Part shown: one piece after another, positions 1 through 7,492 of the stretch
Numbering within the stretch: position 1 is the first letter of the stretch
Layout of the letters: the number at the start of each line of letters is the position of its first letter
Origin: JBGPYB01 sp041493035
GTDB lineage: Bacteria; Acidobacteriota; Vicinamibacteria; Fen-336
NCBI GenBank assembly: GCA_041493035.1
Contig: JBGPYB010000074.1
Location: forward strand, 1-22,018
Direction of reading: 5' to 3'
DNA: 22,018 bases
Position numbers and translations under genes: made by a program
The notes under the pieces: model-generated
What the model was told of the DNA's origin: nothing
Databases searched by the model: none
The model's input: the letters and a program-made list of their open reading frames with translations, nothing else

Positions 1-2
1 CT

Positions 3-1418
3 TCAGGACGCCGCCGCTCGAGCCCCGCGGCGGAAGGCCTCCTCGTTGAGCGGGACCAGGGCGCACTTGTCGCGCAGCGCCTGGCGGATCGCCACGAGGA
101 ACGTCCCCTCGGGGAGGAGTTGCGTCGCCGCCTGTAGCGTGCCGAGGGCGACGACGTTCTTCACCATCACCTTCCCGAGGTCCGAGGCGATCTTGGTCCA
201 CGGGATTCCCACGAGCTTGACTCCCGAGGGCACCGAGGGCACGTCGGCGATGACGGAGCTGTCGTAGAGAATGGTCCCTCCGTGGGCGACGGTTGGCCCG
301 AACTTCGCCAGGCTCGGAGCGTTGAAAGCCACCAGGATGTCGGGGGCCGGAGCGGACGGCGAGAGCACCTCGTCCTCGGCGATCCGCACGTCGGCGTACG
401 ACGTTCCTCCGCGCGACTCCGGCCCGTAGCTCGGGATGTGGGTGGCGTCGAAGCCCTCGTTGATCGCCGCGCGGGTCAGCAGCAGCGCCGCCGTCTGCGC
501 GCCGTCGCCCCCCGCGCCGGCGAGCTTCAGGGCGACGCCCTTGCCCCGGAAGCGTTCGGGGAAGGAGGAGCAGCAGCGGGCGGCGGCCTCCGTCGTCCCG
601 CCGAGAACCCTGCGAACGGCCTCGGGCTCGAAGCACGGGGGCCGAGGCTTGAACCAGGACTCCCCCGGGACGTCCTTCTTGACGCCGAGAGGGAAGACTT
701 GCGTCATGGACTCCTTCACCCAGCGCTCCGTCTCCTGCGGGGTCTTGTGAAGGTGGATCGGGCACTCCGCCAGCACCTCGACGAAGGCGAATCCCCGGTT
801 CTTCGCCTGAAGGTCCAGGGCCTTGCGGATCGCTTTCTGCGCGCGGACCCGCTGCTTGGCGTCGAAGAGAGCCACCCGCTCCACGTAGATGGGGCCGTCG
901 AGTCCGGCGACGAGCTCCGCCATGCGGAAGGGCGCGCCCATCATCCGGTCCCTTCCTCCGGGCGAGGTGGTCGTCTTCTGGCCCATCAGCGTCGTGGGGG
1001 CCATCTGTCCCCCCGTCATGCCGTAGATGGCGTTGTTCACGAAAATGACGGTGAGGGGGATACCGAGCTGCGCCACCGAAAGGATCTCGGCAAGGCCGAT
1101 CGACGCGAGGTCGCCGTCCCCCTGGTAGCTGACGACGACGGCGTCGGGGTTCGCGAGCTTGTGTCCGAGGGCCACCGCCGGCGCCCGGCCGTGGGCGGCC
1201 TGCGAGTTCCCGACATCGAGGTAGTAGTGGAGGAAGACGGCGCACCCCACCGGGGAGATGGCCACCGTCCGATCCTGAATTCCCAGGCTCTCGATGGCTT
1301 CGGCAAGGTACTTTTGGACCAGGCCGTGGCCGCAGCCGGGGCAGTAGTGGGTGCTCCGGCCCTTGAGGCCCACGCCGTGGTCGTGGCGCTCGAAGTGCTC
1401 GTAGAACGCGCCGGTCAT
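3..1418 (-). CDS. 2-oxoacid:ferredoxin oxidoreductase, beta-gamma fusion
   Basis: This is the TPP-binding half of a 2-oxoacid:ferredoxin oxidoreductase (Kor/Vor type), which decarboxylates a 2-oxoacid with CoA and reduces ferredoxin. The protein has 471 residues. The beta part (about 1-270) has CPGCGHG (C26, C29), C59 and a later Cys in AECPIHLHK, the expected ligands of the catalytic-subunit [4Fe-4S] cluster. It also has the TPP/Mg motif GDGDLASIG (100-108) with NN at 128-129. The C-terminal part (about 285-471) is a complete gamma domain beginning GKGVALKLAGAGGDG and containing SYGPESRGG, so two usually separate subunits are fused. The ATG overlaps the stop of the alpha gene as ATGA, so translation is probably coupled. 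The stop lies 3 bases from the window edge. Substrate (2-oxoglutarate, branched-chain oxoacid or other) cannot be read from sequence. Confidence 0.93.
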   Translation of the reverse strand: MTGAFYEHFERHDHGVGLKGRSTHYCPGCGHGLVQKYLAEAIESLGIQDRTVAISPVGCAVFLHYYLDVGNSQAAHGRAPAVALGHKLANPDAVVVSYQGDGDLASIGLAEILSVAQLGIPLTVIFVNNAIYGMTGGQMAPTTLMGQKTTTSPGGRDRMMGAPFRMAELVAGLDGPIYVERVALFDAKQRVRAQKAIRKALDLQAKNRGFAFVEVLAECPIHLHKTPQETERWVKESMTQVFPLGVKKDVPGESWFKPRPPCFEPEAVRRVLGGTTEAAARCCSSFPERFRGKGVALKLAGAGGDGAQTAALLLTRAAINEGFDATHIPSYGPESRGGTSYADVRIAEDEVLSPSAPAPDILVAFNAPSLAKFGPTVAHGGTILYDSSVIADVPSVPSGVKLVGIPWTKIASDLGKVMVKNVVALGTLQAATQLLPEGTFLVAIRQALRDKCALVPLNEEAFRRGARAAAS

Positions 1419-2821
1419 GCGGCTACCCCCCTTTGCTTCACGAGGGTCCGTGCCCTCTCCACGATCTCGCCCTCCTGCGGGAGGACGCCTCCCATGTGGC
1501 GCACCGACTCGATGCGTGGAAGGGCCTGGACACCCGCGTGGGAGAGGGCGAGGCGCATCTCGTCCTCGAGCTGGCCGGCGCTCGCCTCCACCACCAGGAC
1601 GCCTCGCGCCCTCTCGAGGAGCGGGGTCAGAAGCTGCACCGGGAAGGGCCACAGGGTCTGCGGACGGAAGAGGCCCGCGCGGATCCCTTCGCGTCGCAGC
1701 GCCTCGACCGCTCCCTTGGCCATCCGGGCCGGGGTGTTGCAGGCCACGAGGAGGAGCTCGGCATCGTCGCAATGGGAGAGCTGCGCCCGCTGCTCCGTCT
1801 CGACCATCCGTCGGTACTTCTCGCCCAGGTGCAGGTTGTGGGCCTCGAGGTCGGCCTCGCTGAGCTGGATCGACGAGATGAGGTTTCTCCGGTGCATGCG
1901 GTCTCCGTAGACCGCCCACTCCGGGATCCCCGGCTTGACCAGGATGTCGGGGAGGGACACACGGCCCGTCATCTGCCCGAGGTAGCCGTCGCAGACGACG
2001 ATCACCGGGTTCCGGTACAAGAACGACAGCTCGAAGGCGCGCATCGTGAAGTCGAGCATCTCCTGCGGGTTCGCCGGCGCCAAGACGATGGCGTGGGTGT
2101 TGCCGTGGCCCAGGCCGCGGCAGGCCAGCTTGATGTCGGCCTGCTCCGGAGCGATATTGCCGAGCCCGGGGCCTCCGCGCATGACGTTCACGAAGACGCC
2201 GGGCAGCTCGGCGCCGATCATGTACGAGATCCCCTCGAGCATCAGGCTGAAGCCTGGTGACGAGGTGAAGGTCATCGAGGGAAGACCCGCGCCGCCGCAC
2301 CCGTACATGAAGTTGACCGTCGCCACCTCGCTGACCGCCTGCACGAAGACGCCATCCAGCTTGGGGAGGAGAGCCGCCATGAGCTCCGCCCCCTCGGTCG
2401 AGGGCGTGATCGGGTAACCGAAGAAGTGGCGGCATCCGGCGAGGAGCGCGCCGATGGCCGAGGCGTAAGTGCCCTTGATGACCAGCGGCTCGGTCTCAGG
2501 GAGGCGGAGGCGTGTGTCGGGAATGGGGTGGGGCACCGGGGCCGTGCTCCGCCTCGGCCCGAAGAGCCACTCCGGATGGACGGCGCTCTCGCCGTCGATG
2601 GGCGCGGGCACCAGGCCGTAGGGCTCGGGGCACGCACTGAAGCAGAGGCCGCAGGACGAGCAATGTTCTAGATCGATGACGATTGGCACCAGGCCGGTCG
2701 CTGGAAGGGTCTCCGCCCCGAAGTGGATGCACTGCTTGGCGCAGGCCTCGATGCACCGGCCGCACCCCTTGCAGAACTCGGGGAGAACGACGGGCTTGGG
2801 ACGCTCGAGGGTGGTCTCCAT
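1415..2821 (-). CDS. 2-oxoacid:ferredoxin oxidoreductase, ferredoxin-alpha fusion
   Basis: This is the alpha subunit of the same complex as the downstream gene, 468 residues. Residues 10-70 form a 2[4Fe-4S] ferredoxin domain with C17/C20/C23/C27 and C54/C57/C60/C64, the role of a separate delta subunit in four-subunit enzymes. The pyrimidine-binding domain follows (GYPITPSTEG, then a conserved stretch with SSPGFSLMLEGISYM and RGGPGLGNIAPEQADI), then a transketolase-C-like domain to the end. The start at 2821 is chosen because an 11-nt purine-rich GGGAGGGAGGG lies just upstream and homology begins there. The frame is open further upstream, but that part has no ferredoxin features and would swallow the promoter. 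With the beta-gamma gene it makes a two-gene enzyme. Its sigma-54 promoter is at 2848..2863. The sequence resembles the Vor/Kor group; the exact substrate is unassigned. Confidence 0.93.
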   Translation of the reverse strand: METTLERPKPVVLPEFCKGCGRCIEACAKQCIHFGAETLPATGLVPIVIDLEHCSSCGLCFSACPEPYGLVPAPIDGESAVHPEWLFGPRRSTAPVPHPIPDTRLRLPETEPLVIKGTYASAIGALLAGCRHFFGYPITPSTEGAELMAALLPKLDGVFVQAVSEVATVNFMYGCGGAGLPSMTFTSSPGFSLMLEGISYMIGAELPGVFVNVMRGGPGLGNIAPEQADIKLACRGLGHGNTHAIVLAPANPQEMLDFTMRAFELSFLYRNPVIVVCDGYLGQMTGRVSLPDILVKPGIPEWAVYGDRMHRRNLISSIQLSEADLEAHNLHLGEKYRRMVETEQRAQLSHCDDAELLLVACNTPARMAKGAVEALRREGIRAGLFRPQTLWPFPVQLLTPLLERARGVLVVEASAGQLEDEMRLALSHAGVQALPRIESVRHMGGVLPQEGEIVERARTLVKQRGVAA

Positions 2822-2847
2822 GATCCCTCCCTCCCACCGACCCTGGG

Positions 2848-2863
2848 TGCAAACTTCCCGCCA
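2848..2863 (-). promoter_or_regulatory. Sigma-54 (-24/-12) promoter of the oxoacid oxidoreductase operon
   Basis: On the minus strand the sequence reads TGGCGGGAAGTTTGCA. The GG (-24) and GC (-12) are separated by exactly 10 bases, and both TGGC and TTTGCA fit the sigma-54 consensus (TGGCACG-N4-TTGCA). The predicted transcript start, near 2838, leaves a leader of about 17 nt that carries the ribosome site. The first G of the -24 lies 41 nt from the ATG. Confidence 0.78.
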
Positions 2864-2979
2864 TCCCAGGAGTGCCGCCGAAACGATCGAGTCGCCTCGT
2901 GGCGCGGCCCGCCGCGACGTTTTTTCAGGGAGGCCGGCGCCCCCGGCGCAAAGTTGTCGGGGCGCATGAATCAGTTGAA

Positions 2980-3555
2980 CTAGACGGCGGGCGGCCCCGC
3001 CGCGAGCCAGGCCGGGAGGCGCGCGGCGCACGCGGCGCAGAAGGCGGCTCCGCGAGCGTCAACCCTCTCCACCGACCCTGCGAAGCGCATGAGGCAGGCC
3101 GCCTCCGAGCAGTGTCTCAGCGAGGCGACGTGTCCGAGTTCGTGGAGGATCTCGGTGACGGCGCGCTGCATCAGGATTTCGGGGTCGGGCGGCAGGCCGT
3201 AGAAGCCCGGATCAAGCCGGGCCAGGGAGACGAGAGCGGCCTTCCCGCCCTGTCGTGCGCGGCCGAAGACGAAGGTGAAGATCGGTATGGCCATGTCGAG
3301 GGGGGTCACGCCCACGACGAGGCCCTTTCCTGCCGCCTCGCGTTCGAGCGCCGCGAGGACCGCGTCGGCGTCGATCTGGTCTCGTTCCGGAAGGCGCGCC
3401 AGCGGCACGCCGCGGACGTCGGTGGCGAGGTGGCAAGGGAGGCGCAGGTGCCGGCTCAGGCGCTCCGCGAGGCGCGCGACGCGCGGCGGCGGAAGGGGTC
3501 CGAGCGGGAGAAGGTGAAGGGCTTCGAACGCCCCGGGTTCCGGGCTAGCCCCCAT
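2980..3555 (-). CDS. amzA: Archaemetzincin family zinc metalloprotease
   Basis: A 191-residue protein with the archaemetzincin signature: HELGH at 138-142, H148-C149, C154 followed by L-M, then FCAAC (C173, C176). The three His would bind the catalytic zinc, and the four Cys form the structural zinc site typical of the family. The usual Gly in HExxHxxGxxH is Ser here (HELGHVASLRH), one residue away from the classic metzincin motif. No signal peptide or membrane segment is seen, so it is probably cytoplasmic. The start ATG lies inside the end of the response-regulator gene (11-bp overlap), making it the last gene of the regulatory operon. Cellular substrates are unknown for bacterial members; a role in proteolytic tuning of the regulon would be speculation. 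Confidence 0.88.
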   Translation of the reverse strand: MGASPEPGAFEALHLLPLGPLPPPRVARLAERLSRHLRLPCHLATDVRGVPLARLPERDQIDADAVLAALEREAAGKGLVVGVTPLDMAIPIFTFVFGRARQGGKAALVSLARLDPGFYGLPPDPEILMQRAVTEILHELGHVASLRHCSEAACLMRFAGSVERVDARGAAFCAACAARLPAWLAAGPPAV

Positions 3556-4888
3556 TCGCGGGTCTCTTGAGCTCGTACCTCCGGATCTTGTTATAGAGCG
3601 TCACGCGGTCCACGTCGAGAACCCGGGCCGCCCGTGTGATATTCCACCCGTTCGTCTCCAGGACGGCGCGGACGTGGGCCTTCTCGGCCTCGGCCAGGGA
3701 GCCTGGGGATGCATGGTCGGGAGCGCCGGCCACATGGACGGGAAGGACCCCGAGCTCGACGACCGGCCCATCGCTCAGGACGACGGCTCTCTCGATGGCG
3801 TTCTGGAGTTCGCGGACGTTGCCGGGCCACGGGTAGCGACGAAGCGCCTCCAGTGCCCCCGGCGCGAAGGTCATCGGCCGCCGGCTCATGGCCGACGTGA
3901 AGCGGGACAGGAAGTGCTCGGCGAGGAGCGGGATGTCCTCGGGTCGCTCCCGAAGGGGCGGGATCTCGATGGTGAGGACGTTCAGGCGCCAGAAGAGGTC
4001 CTCGCGGAACGCCCCGGAGCGGACGCACTCCTCGAGGTTCCTGTGGGTGGCGGCGATCACCCGGAAGTCGACCGATACCGGTGTGTTGCTCCCGAGGCGG
4101 GTCACGACCTTCTCCTCGAGGACTCGGAGCAGCTCCACCTGGACGTGAGGGCTCACCTCGCCGATCTCGTCGAGAAACACCGTCCCCCCTTCGGCGGCCT
4201 CGAACTTCCCCTTGTGACGCGCCCGGGCTCCGGTGAAGGCTCCGGCCTCGTGGCCGAACAGCTCGCTCTCCAGAATCCCCTCCGAGAGGGCGCCGCAGTT
4301 GACCACGACCAGCGGGCTGTAGCGTCGTGCCGATCCGGCGTGGATCGCCCGGGCGACCAGCTCCTTGCCCGTTCCCGACTCTCCGGTGATCAAGACCGTC
4401 GCGTCGTTCGTCGCGACGGTTCCGACCAGATCGAGGACGCGCTTCATGACCGGCGAGCTCCCCAGTAGCGGCGGCGGTGCCGAGACCACCTCGAGGCTCT
4501 TCTTGAGCCGCAGGTTCTCGGCCCGCAAAGAGCGGTGTTCCCCGGCGCGGCGGATGAGCAGCGAGAGGTCGTCGGGGTCGAAGGGCTTGATGATGTAGTC
4601 GTACGCCCCGGCCTTCATGGCCTGGACGGCCGACTCGACCGAGGCGTAGGCGGTCATCAGGATGATCGTGAGGTCGGGGTCCGTCGCGGCCAGGCGGCTC
4701 TGCATCTCGAGGCCGTCCATCCCCGGCATCTTGACGTCGACGAGGGCGATGTCGTAGCGACCCTGACCGCAAAGGCGCAGCCCCTCGCGCGCGCTCTCGG
4801 CAACGTCGACCGCATGGCCGTCCTGCTCGAACCACCCCTTGAGGGATTCCCGGACGATGGGCTCGTCGTCCACGATGAGGATCTTCAT
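3545..4888 (-). CDS. NtrC-family sigma-54-dependent response regulator
   Basis: A 447-residue activator with the full NtrC layout. The receiver domain (1-120) has the acidic pocket DDE at 7-9, phospho-acceptor D51 in LVDVKMPGMDG, T79 and K101. The AAA+ domain (about 135-370) has Walker A GESGTGKE (169-176), the sigma-54-contacting loop GAFTGA (216-221), Walker B VFLDE (237-241) and an R-finger region. The Fis-type helix-turn-helix is near 417-440 (ITRAARVLDVDRVTLYNKI). All residues needed to hydrolyse ATP and open sigma-54 complexes are present. The ATG has a good ribosome site (GGAGGTGCC) and overlaps the kinase stop as ATGA, so kinase and regulator are a cognate pair. It is the obvious activator for the five -24/-12 promoters in this window, including that of its own operon. 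Confidence 0.97.
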   Translation of the reverse strand: MKILIVDDEPIVRESLKGWFEQDGHAVDVAESAREGLRLCGQGRYDIALVDVKMPGMDGLEMQSRLAATDPDLTIILMTAYASVESAVQAMKAGAYDYIIKPFDPDDLSLLIRRAGEHRSLRAENLRLKKSLEVVSAPPPLLGSSPVMKRVLDLVGTVATNDATVLITGESGTGKELVARAIHAGSARRYSPLVVVNCGALSEGILESELFGHEAGAFTGARARHKGKFEAAEGGTVFLDEIGEVSPHVQVELLRVLEEKVVTRLGSNTPVSVDFRVIAATHRNLEECVRSGAFREDLFWRLNVLTIEIPPLRERPEDIPLLAEHFLSRFTSAMSRRPMTFAPGALEALRRYPWPGNVRELQNAIERAVVLSDGPVVELGVLPVHVAGAPDHASPGSLAEAEKAHVRAVLETNGWNITRAARVLDVDRVTLYNKIRRYELKRPANGG

Positions 4889-6501
4889 GGCACCTCCGGC
4901 GGCGGCTCGAGTGGGAGGCGGACGGTGAAAGTCGTCCCCGAACCGACCGCCGATAGGACGTCGATCCGTCCGCCGTGGCGGGTCACGATCCCGTAGACCA
5001 CCGCCAGCCCCAGCCCCACGCCCTTGCCCCCCGTCTTCGTGGTGAAGAACGGCTCGAAGATGCGGCTACGATCCTCCTCGGCGATCCCACAGCCGTTGTC
5101 GCTGACGACGAGGAGGACGGCGTTCGACTCGGGGTCGCGGCGCACCGCGACGGTCACCCGGCCGCCCACGGGCGTGGCGTCGAGGGCGTTCATCGCGAGG
5201 GCCAGGATCATCTGCTCGATCTGGGCCGCGTCGCACCGCAGGCGCGGGAGATCCTGCGGCACCTCGAAGGTCAGCGAGACGCCCAGGATCTCCGCCTGGT
5301 GGCGGAGGAGGAGGGCGCAGCGGTCCGAGACGGGTTTCAGGTCCTCGTCGGTCAGGCGCGCCGGTCCCGAGCGGCTGAAGGTGAGAAGGTTCTTCACGAT
5401 GTCGCCGCAACGCCCCGACTCCGAGTCGACCATCTGTAGAATGCGGTCGGTCTCGGGGTCGGCGCTTTCTCCGAAGCGCCGCCTGAGGAGGCGCGCGTAA
5501 GTGCGGATGCCCGCCAGGGGGTTGTTGATCTCGTGGGCGACGACCGCCGCCAGCTTTCCGAGGGAGGCCATCCGCTCGACGGCCGACATCCGCTCGTAGC
5601 TGCGCTGCAGCTCCGCGGTCTTCTCCTCGACGCGCCGCTCGAGGGCCTCGTTCCACTCCTCGAGGGCGGTCCGGGCCCGGGCCAGTTCCTCGGTCATCGC
5701 GTTCCACGAGGCGGCCATGACGCCCATCTCGCCGGGAGAGCGGACGGTCACTCTGGTCGTCAGGTCTCCGCCGGCCACGCGGACGATGGCGGCCGTCATG
5801 CCCTCCACCGGCCTCAGGACCATGCGCCAGAGGAGCAGGCCGGCGAGGGCGACGACCGCGCCAACGGTCGCCGCCAGGGCCCCCGCCATCTGTCGCTCCG
5901 ACGCAGCCAAGGCCTCTTCGACCGAACCCATCGACAACTGGACGTCCAGCACTCCCAGGACCCGCTGTGAGTCGGAGTGGGCGTGGCACGAGGAGACGCA
6001 CTGCGCCTCGTTGTGGATGGGGGCGACGACGCCCAGGATGCGCTCGCCGCGAGCGTTCCGGAAGAGGCGCACACGGTCGGCCCTCTCCAGGCGCTCCAGC
6101 GGCTGGCCCTTCTGGTGGCAGGCGTAGCACTCCTCGGCGCGGATGTCGACGAGCGAGCCCACCTCTTCCGCTTCGGTGGACGTACGGATGCGCCCTTCCT
6201 TGTTGAAGATCCGTATCTTCGAGATCCCCTGCTGGGTCCCGATGTTCATGATGATCCGATGGACCCCCTCGGCGTCGTTCCGAAGCATCCCGTCGCGGGT
6301 CGAGCCCCGGATCGTCTCTGCGATGCCGTTGGCGCTGGCGCCGACGAGACGCGTGAGGTGAGTCCTTTGGAGGCGCAGGTTGTAAACGCCCGCCACGGCC
6401 AGTATCGCCGCGGCGCCGAGACAGAGACCCACGCCGATTCGGAGTGCGAGGCGATGCCGGAGGCCGACGTCGACGCGGGGGAGGGACGGAACGGGCGTCA
6501 T
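4885..6501 (-). CDS. Membrane histidine kinase with periplasmic di-heme sensor
   Basis: A 538-residue sensor kinase. Order: short cytoplasmic start, membrane helix about 17-40, periplasmic domain about 41-206, second helix about 207-228, HAMP 229-281, coiled coil about 280-305, HisKA with H323 in VAHEINNPLAGI, and an ATPase domain with N438, DNGCGI (468-473) and GKGVGLGLA. The periplasmic domain has two c-type heme attachment motifs: C125-Y-A-C-H129 (CxxCH) and C168-V-S-S-C-H173 (CxxxCH). I infer it senses redox state or a diatomic gas through covalent heme, which would need cytochrome c maturation in the periplasm. It overlaps the response-regulator gene by ATGA and follows the GcvH-like gene by 37 bp. 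The ribosome site GGAGGGAG is about 15 nt before the ATG, so somewhat distant. The ligand is unknown. Confidence 0.95.
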   Translation of the reverse strand: MTPVPSLPRVDVGLRHRLALRIGVGLCLGAAAILAVAGVYNLRLQRTHLTRLVGASANGIAETIRGSTRDGMLRNDAEGVHRIIMNIGTQQGISKIRIFNKEGRIRTSTEAEEVGSLVDIRAEECYACHQKGQPLERLERADRVRLFRNARGERILGVVAPIHNEAQCVSSCHAHSDSQRVLGVLDVQLSMGSVEEALAASERQMAGALAATVGAVVALAGLLLWRMVLRPVEGMTAAIVRVAGGDLTTRVTVRSPGEMGVMAASWNAMTEELARARTALEEWNEALERRVEEKTAELQRSYERMSAVERMASLGKLAAVVAHEINNPLAGIRTYARLLRRRFGESADPETDRILQMVDSESGRCGDIVKNLLTFSRSGPARLTDEDLKPVSDRCALLLRHQAEILGVSLTFEVPQDLPRLRCDAAQIEQMILALAMNALDATPVGGRVTVAVRRDPESNAVLLVVSDNGCGIAEEDRSRIFEPFFTTKTGGKGVGLGLAVVYGIVTRHGGRIDVLSAVGSGTTFTVRLPLEPPPEVP

Positions 6502-6538
6502 GGTCTCGTCGAGGCTCCCTCCAGGGCCGCGCTCCTCC

Positions 6539-7204
6539 TCAGGTCAGGAGGAACTGGCTCACCAGCCGCCGCCACTCCTCATCGGGGACGTGGCGCGCGA
6601 ATTCCGCGACCGGCTCGCCGCCGTCCTGAAGCACCGATCCCGAAAGCGCCATGAGCCGGAGGTCCAGCCCTTCCCGCGCGTCCTCCATGAACCGCCGGGC
6701 CAGGCTTCCCGACAGCAGGTTGCGCAGGCTCTCGGCCAGGTGCGGGGCCTTCACGCGGAAAGCCCAGCCGCCGCCGTAAGGATCGTCGGTCATGAGACGG
6801 GGACGTGCCGCGAGCTCAGCGTTCACCGCCACCACGTCCCCCGTGATCGGGGACACGAGCCCCGCGGAGCGTCCGTCCACCTCCACGGTGAACTCTTCTG
6901 CCCCCTGGCGGACCCGCGATCCCACTTTGGGAAGATGCACGTTTCGCGCCGGCCCGATCAGGCGCCGGGCGAAATCGTCGAGGCCGACGGCGACGGTGTG
7001 GGCGTCCAGGACCTGGAGCCACGTGTGGCCGCGGTGATAGTGAAGGCCCTCGGGGACCAGGTAGCCCGCCACCCACACGGGTTCCAGTGGGTGAAGGACG
7101 GGGACAGGCGCTGGAGCCCCCGTCTCGATCGCGGCCCGCCGCGTCAGGATCGCGTCGACCAGGATGAAGAACGCAAAGGTCGCAATGACGAGTAGGACCG
7201 TCAT
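6539..7204 (-). CDS. Membrane-anchored GcvH-like protein lacking the lipoyl lysine
   Basis: A 221-residue protein. Residues 2-20 are a single hydrophobic helix at the N-terminus. Residues about 50-155 resemble glycine cleavage H protein: HRGHTWLQV, VAVGLDDFA, LPKVGSRV and DPYGGGWAFRVK all have close H-protein counterparts. At the lipoyl site, where H protein has ...ESVKAASDIYAP, this protein has VEVDGRSAGLVSP, with no Lys at or beside the modified position. Lipoylation is therefore unlikely, and glycine cleavage is not its role. A tail of about 65 residues follows the H-like domain. It is the first gene of the operon with the heme kinase and the sigma-54 activator, and has a near-perfect ribosome site (AAGGAGGTGA). 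A role in sensing or as a partner of the kinase is inferred only from position. Confidence 0.85.
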   Translation of the reverse strand: MTVLLVIATFAFFILVDAILTRRAAIETGAPAPVPVLHPLEPVWVAGYLVPEGLHYHRGHTWLQVLDAHTVAVGLDDFARRLIGPARNVHLPKVGSRVRQGAEEFTVEVDGRSAGLVSPITGDVVAVNAELAARPRLMTDDPYGGGWAFRVKAPHLAESLRNLLSGSLARRFMEDAREGLDLRLMALSGSVLQDGGEPVAEFARHVPDEEWRRLVSQFLLT

Positions 7205-7230
7205 GGCTCACCTCCTTGCGATTTCCATAA

Positions 7231-7247
7231 GGGCAAGGACCGTACCG
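7231..7247 (-). promoter_or_regulatory. Sigma-54 promoter of the regulatory operon
   Basis: The minus strand reads CGGTACGGTCCTTGCCC. The -24 GG (7246-7245) and -12 GC (7234-7233) are 10 bases apart and carry GG-TACG and TTGC, close to consensus. The predicted start is near 7221, about 17 nt before the ATG. The -24 GG is 42 nt from the start codon. The operon encodes its own sigma-54 activator, so autoregulation is likely. Confidence 0.75.
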
Positions 7248-7330
7248 CACTTCTCTCGGTGAGCGAATGCTTCTAACTCATTGATAAAAAGCTGGTTCCG
7301 AAAGAGCGAATCGGGCTCGCTTGTGGGTCT

Positions 7331-7349
7331 CTGTTGATTTGTTCAACAG
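7331..7349. promoter_or_regulatory. Perfect dyad, candidate enhancer site shared by divergent promoters
   Basis: CTGTTGATTTGTTCAACAG is a perfect inverted repeat with 7-bp arms and a 5-bp spacer. Its centre (7340) lies about 119 bp upstream of the predicted start of the regulatory operon and about 137 bp upstream of that of hypAB. Those are normal distances for an NtrC-type activator binding site. No other gene occupies this gap. Binding is inferred, not shown. Confidence 0.55.
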
Positions 7350-7400
7350 TCGGGTGGTTCGGATGTCGTGTAATCCCTGTAAGATATTGCTGGGACATCT

Positions 7401-7411
7401 GTTGTGGCAAC
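7401..7411. promoter_or_regulatory. Second inverted repeat in the divergent promoter region
   Basis: GTTG-TGG-CAAC is a short perfect inverted repeat, preceded by CT as in the upstream dyad (CTGTTG...CAAC). Its centre is 66 bp, about six helical turns, from the larger dyad. It could be a second, weaker activator site. With 4-bp arms, chance is a real alternative. Confidence 0.3.
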
Positions 7412-7450
7412 GATGAGGAATTCAGCGGCGCCCCGCAGAGAAATGCGCAT

Positions 7451-7466
7451 CGGCACGCCCCGTGCA
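7451..7466 (+). promoter_or_regulatory. Sigma-54 promoter of hypAB
   Basis: CGGCACGCCCCGTGCA has GGCACG at -24, then exactly 10 bases between GG (7452-7453) and GC (7464-7465), and TGCA at -12. The only departures from TGGCACG-N4-TTGCA are the first T and one T of the -12. The predicted start near 7477 gives a leader of about 16 nt. The -24 GG is 41 nt before the GTG start. Confidence 0.75.
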
Positions 7467-7492
7467 ACCCGTAGCTGTGGAGGAGGCCCCGC

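Noticed and set aside
282..1910. A 542-codon plus-strand frame across both oxoacid oxidoreductase genes
   Set aside because: It is antisense to conserved enzyme domains, has no recognisable motif, and would span the junction of two real genes.
2891..2925. Hairpin GTCGC...GCGAC followed by six T on the plus strand, terminator-like
   Set aside because: No plus-strand gene lies upstream for it to terminate, and the two flanking operons run on the minus strand, where the T-run would be an A-run.
7293..7307. TGGTTCCGAAAGAGC on the plus strand has GG-N10-GC spacing
   Set aside because: The -12 part is GAGC rather than TTGC, the -24 lacks CACG, and no gene starts nearby; the better match at 7451..7466 sits correctly before hypA.
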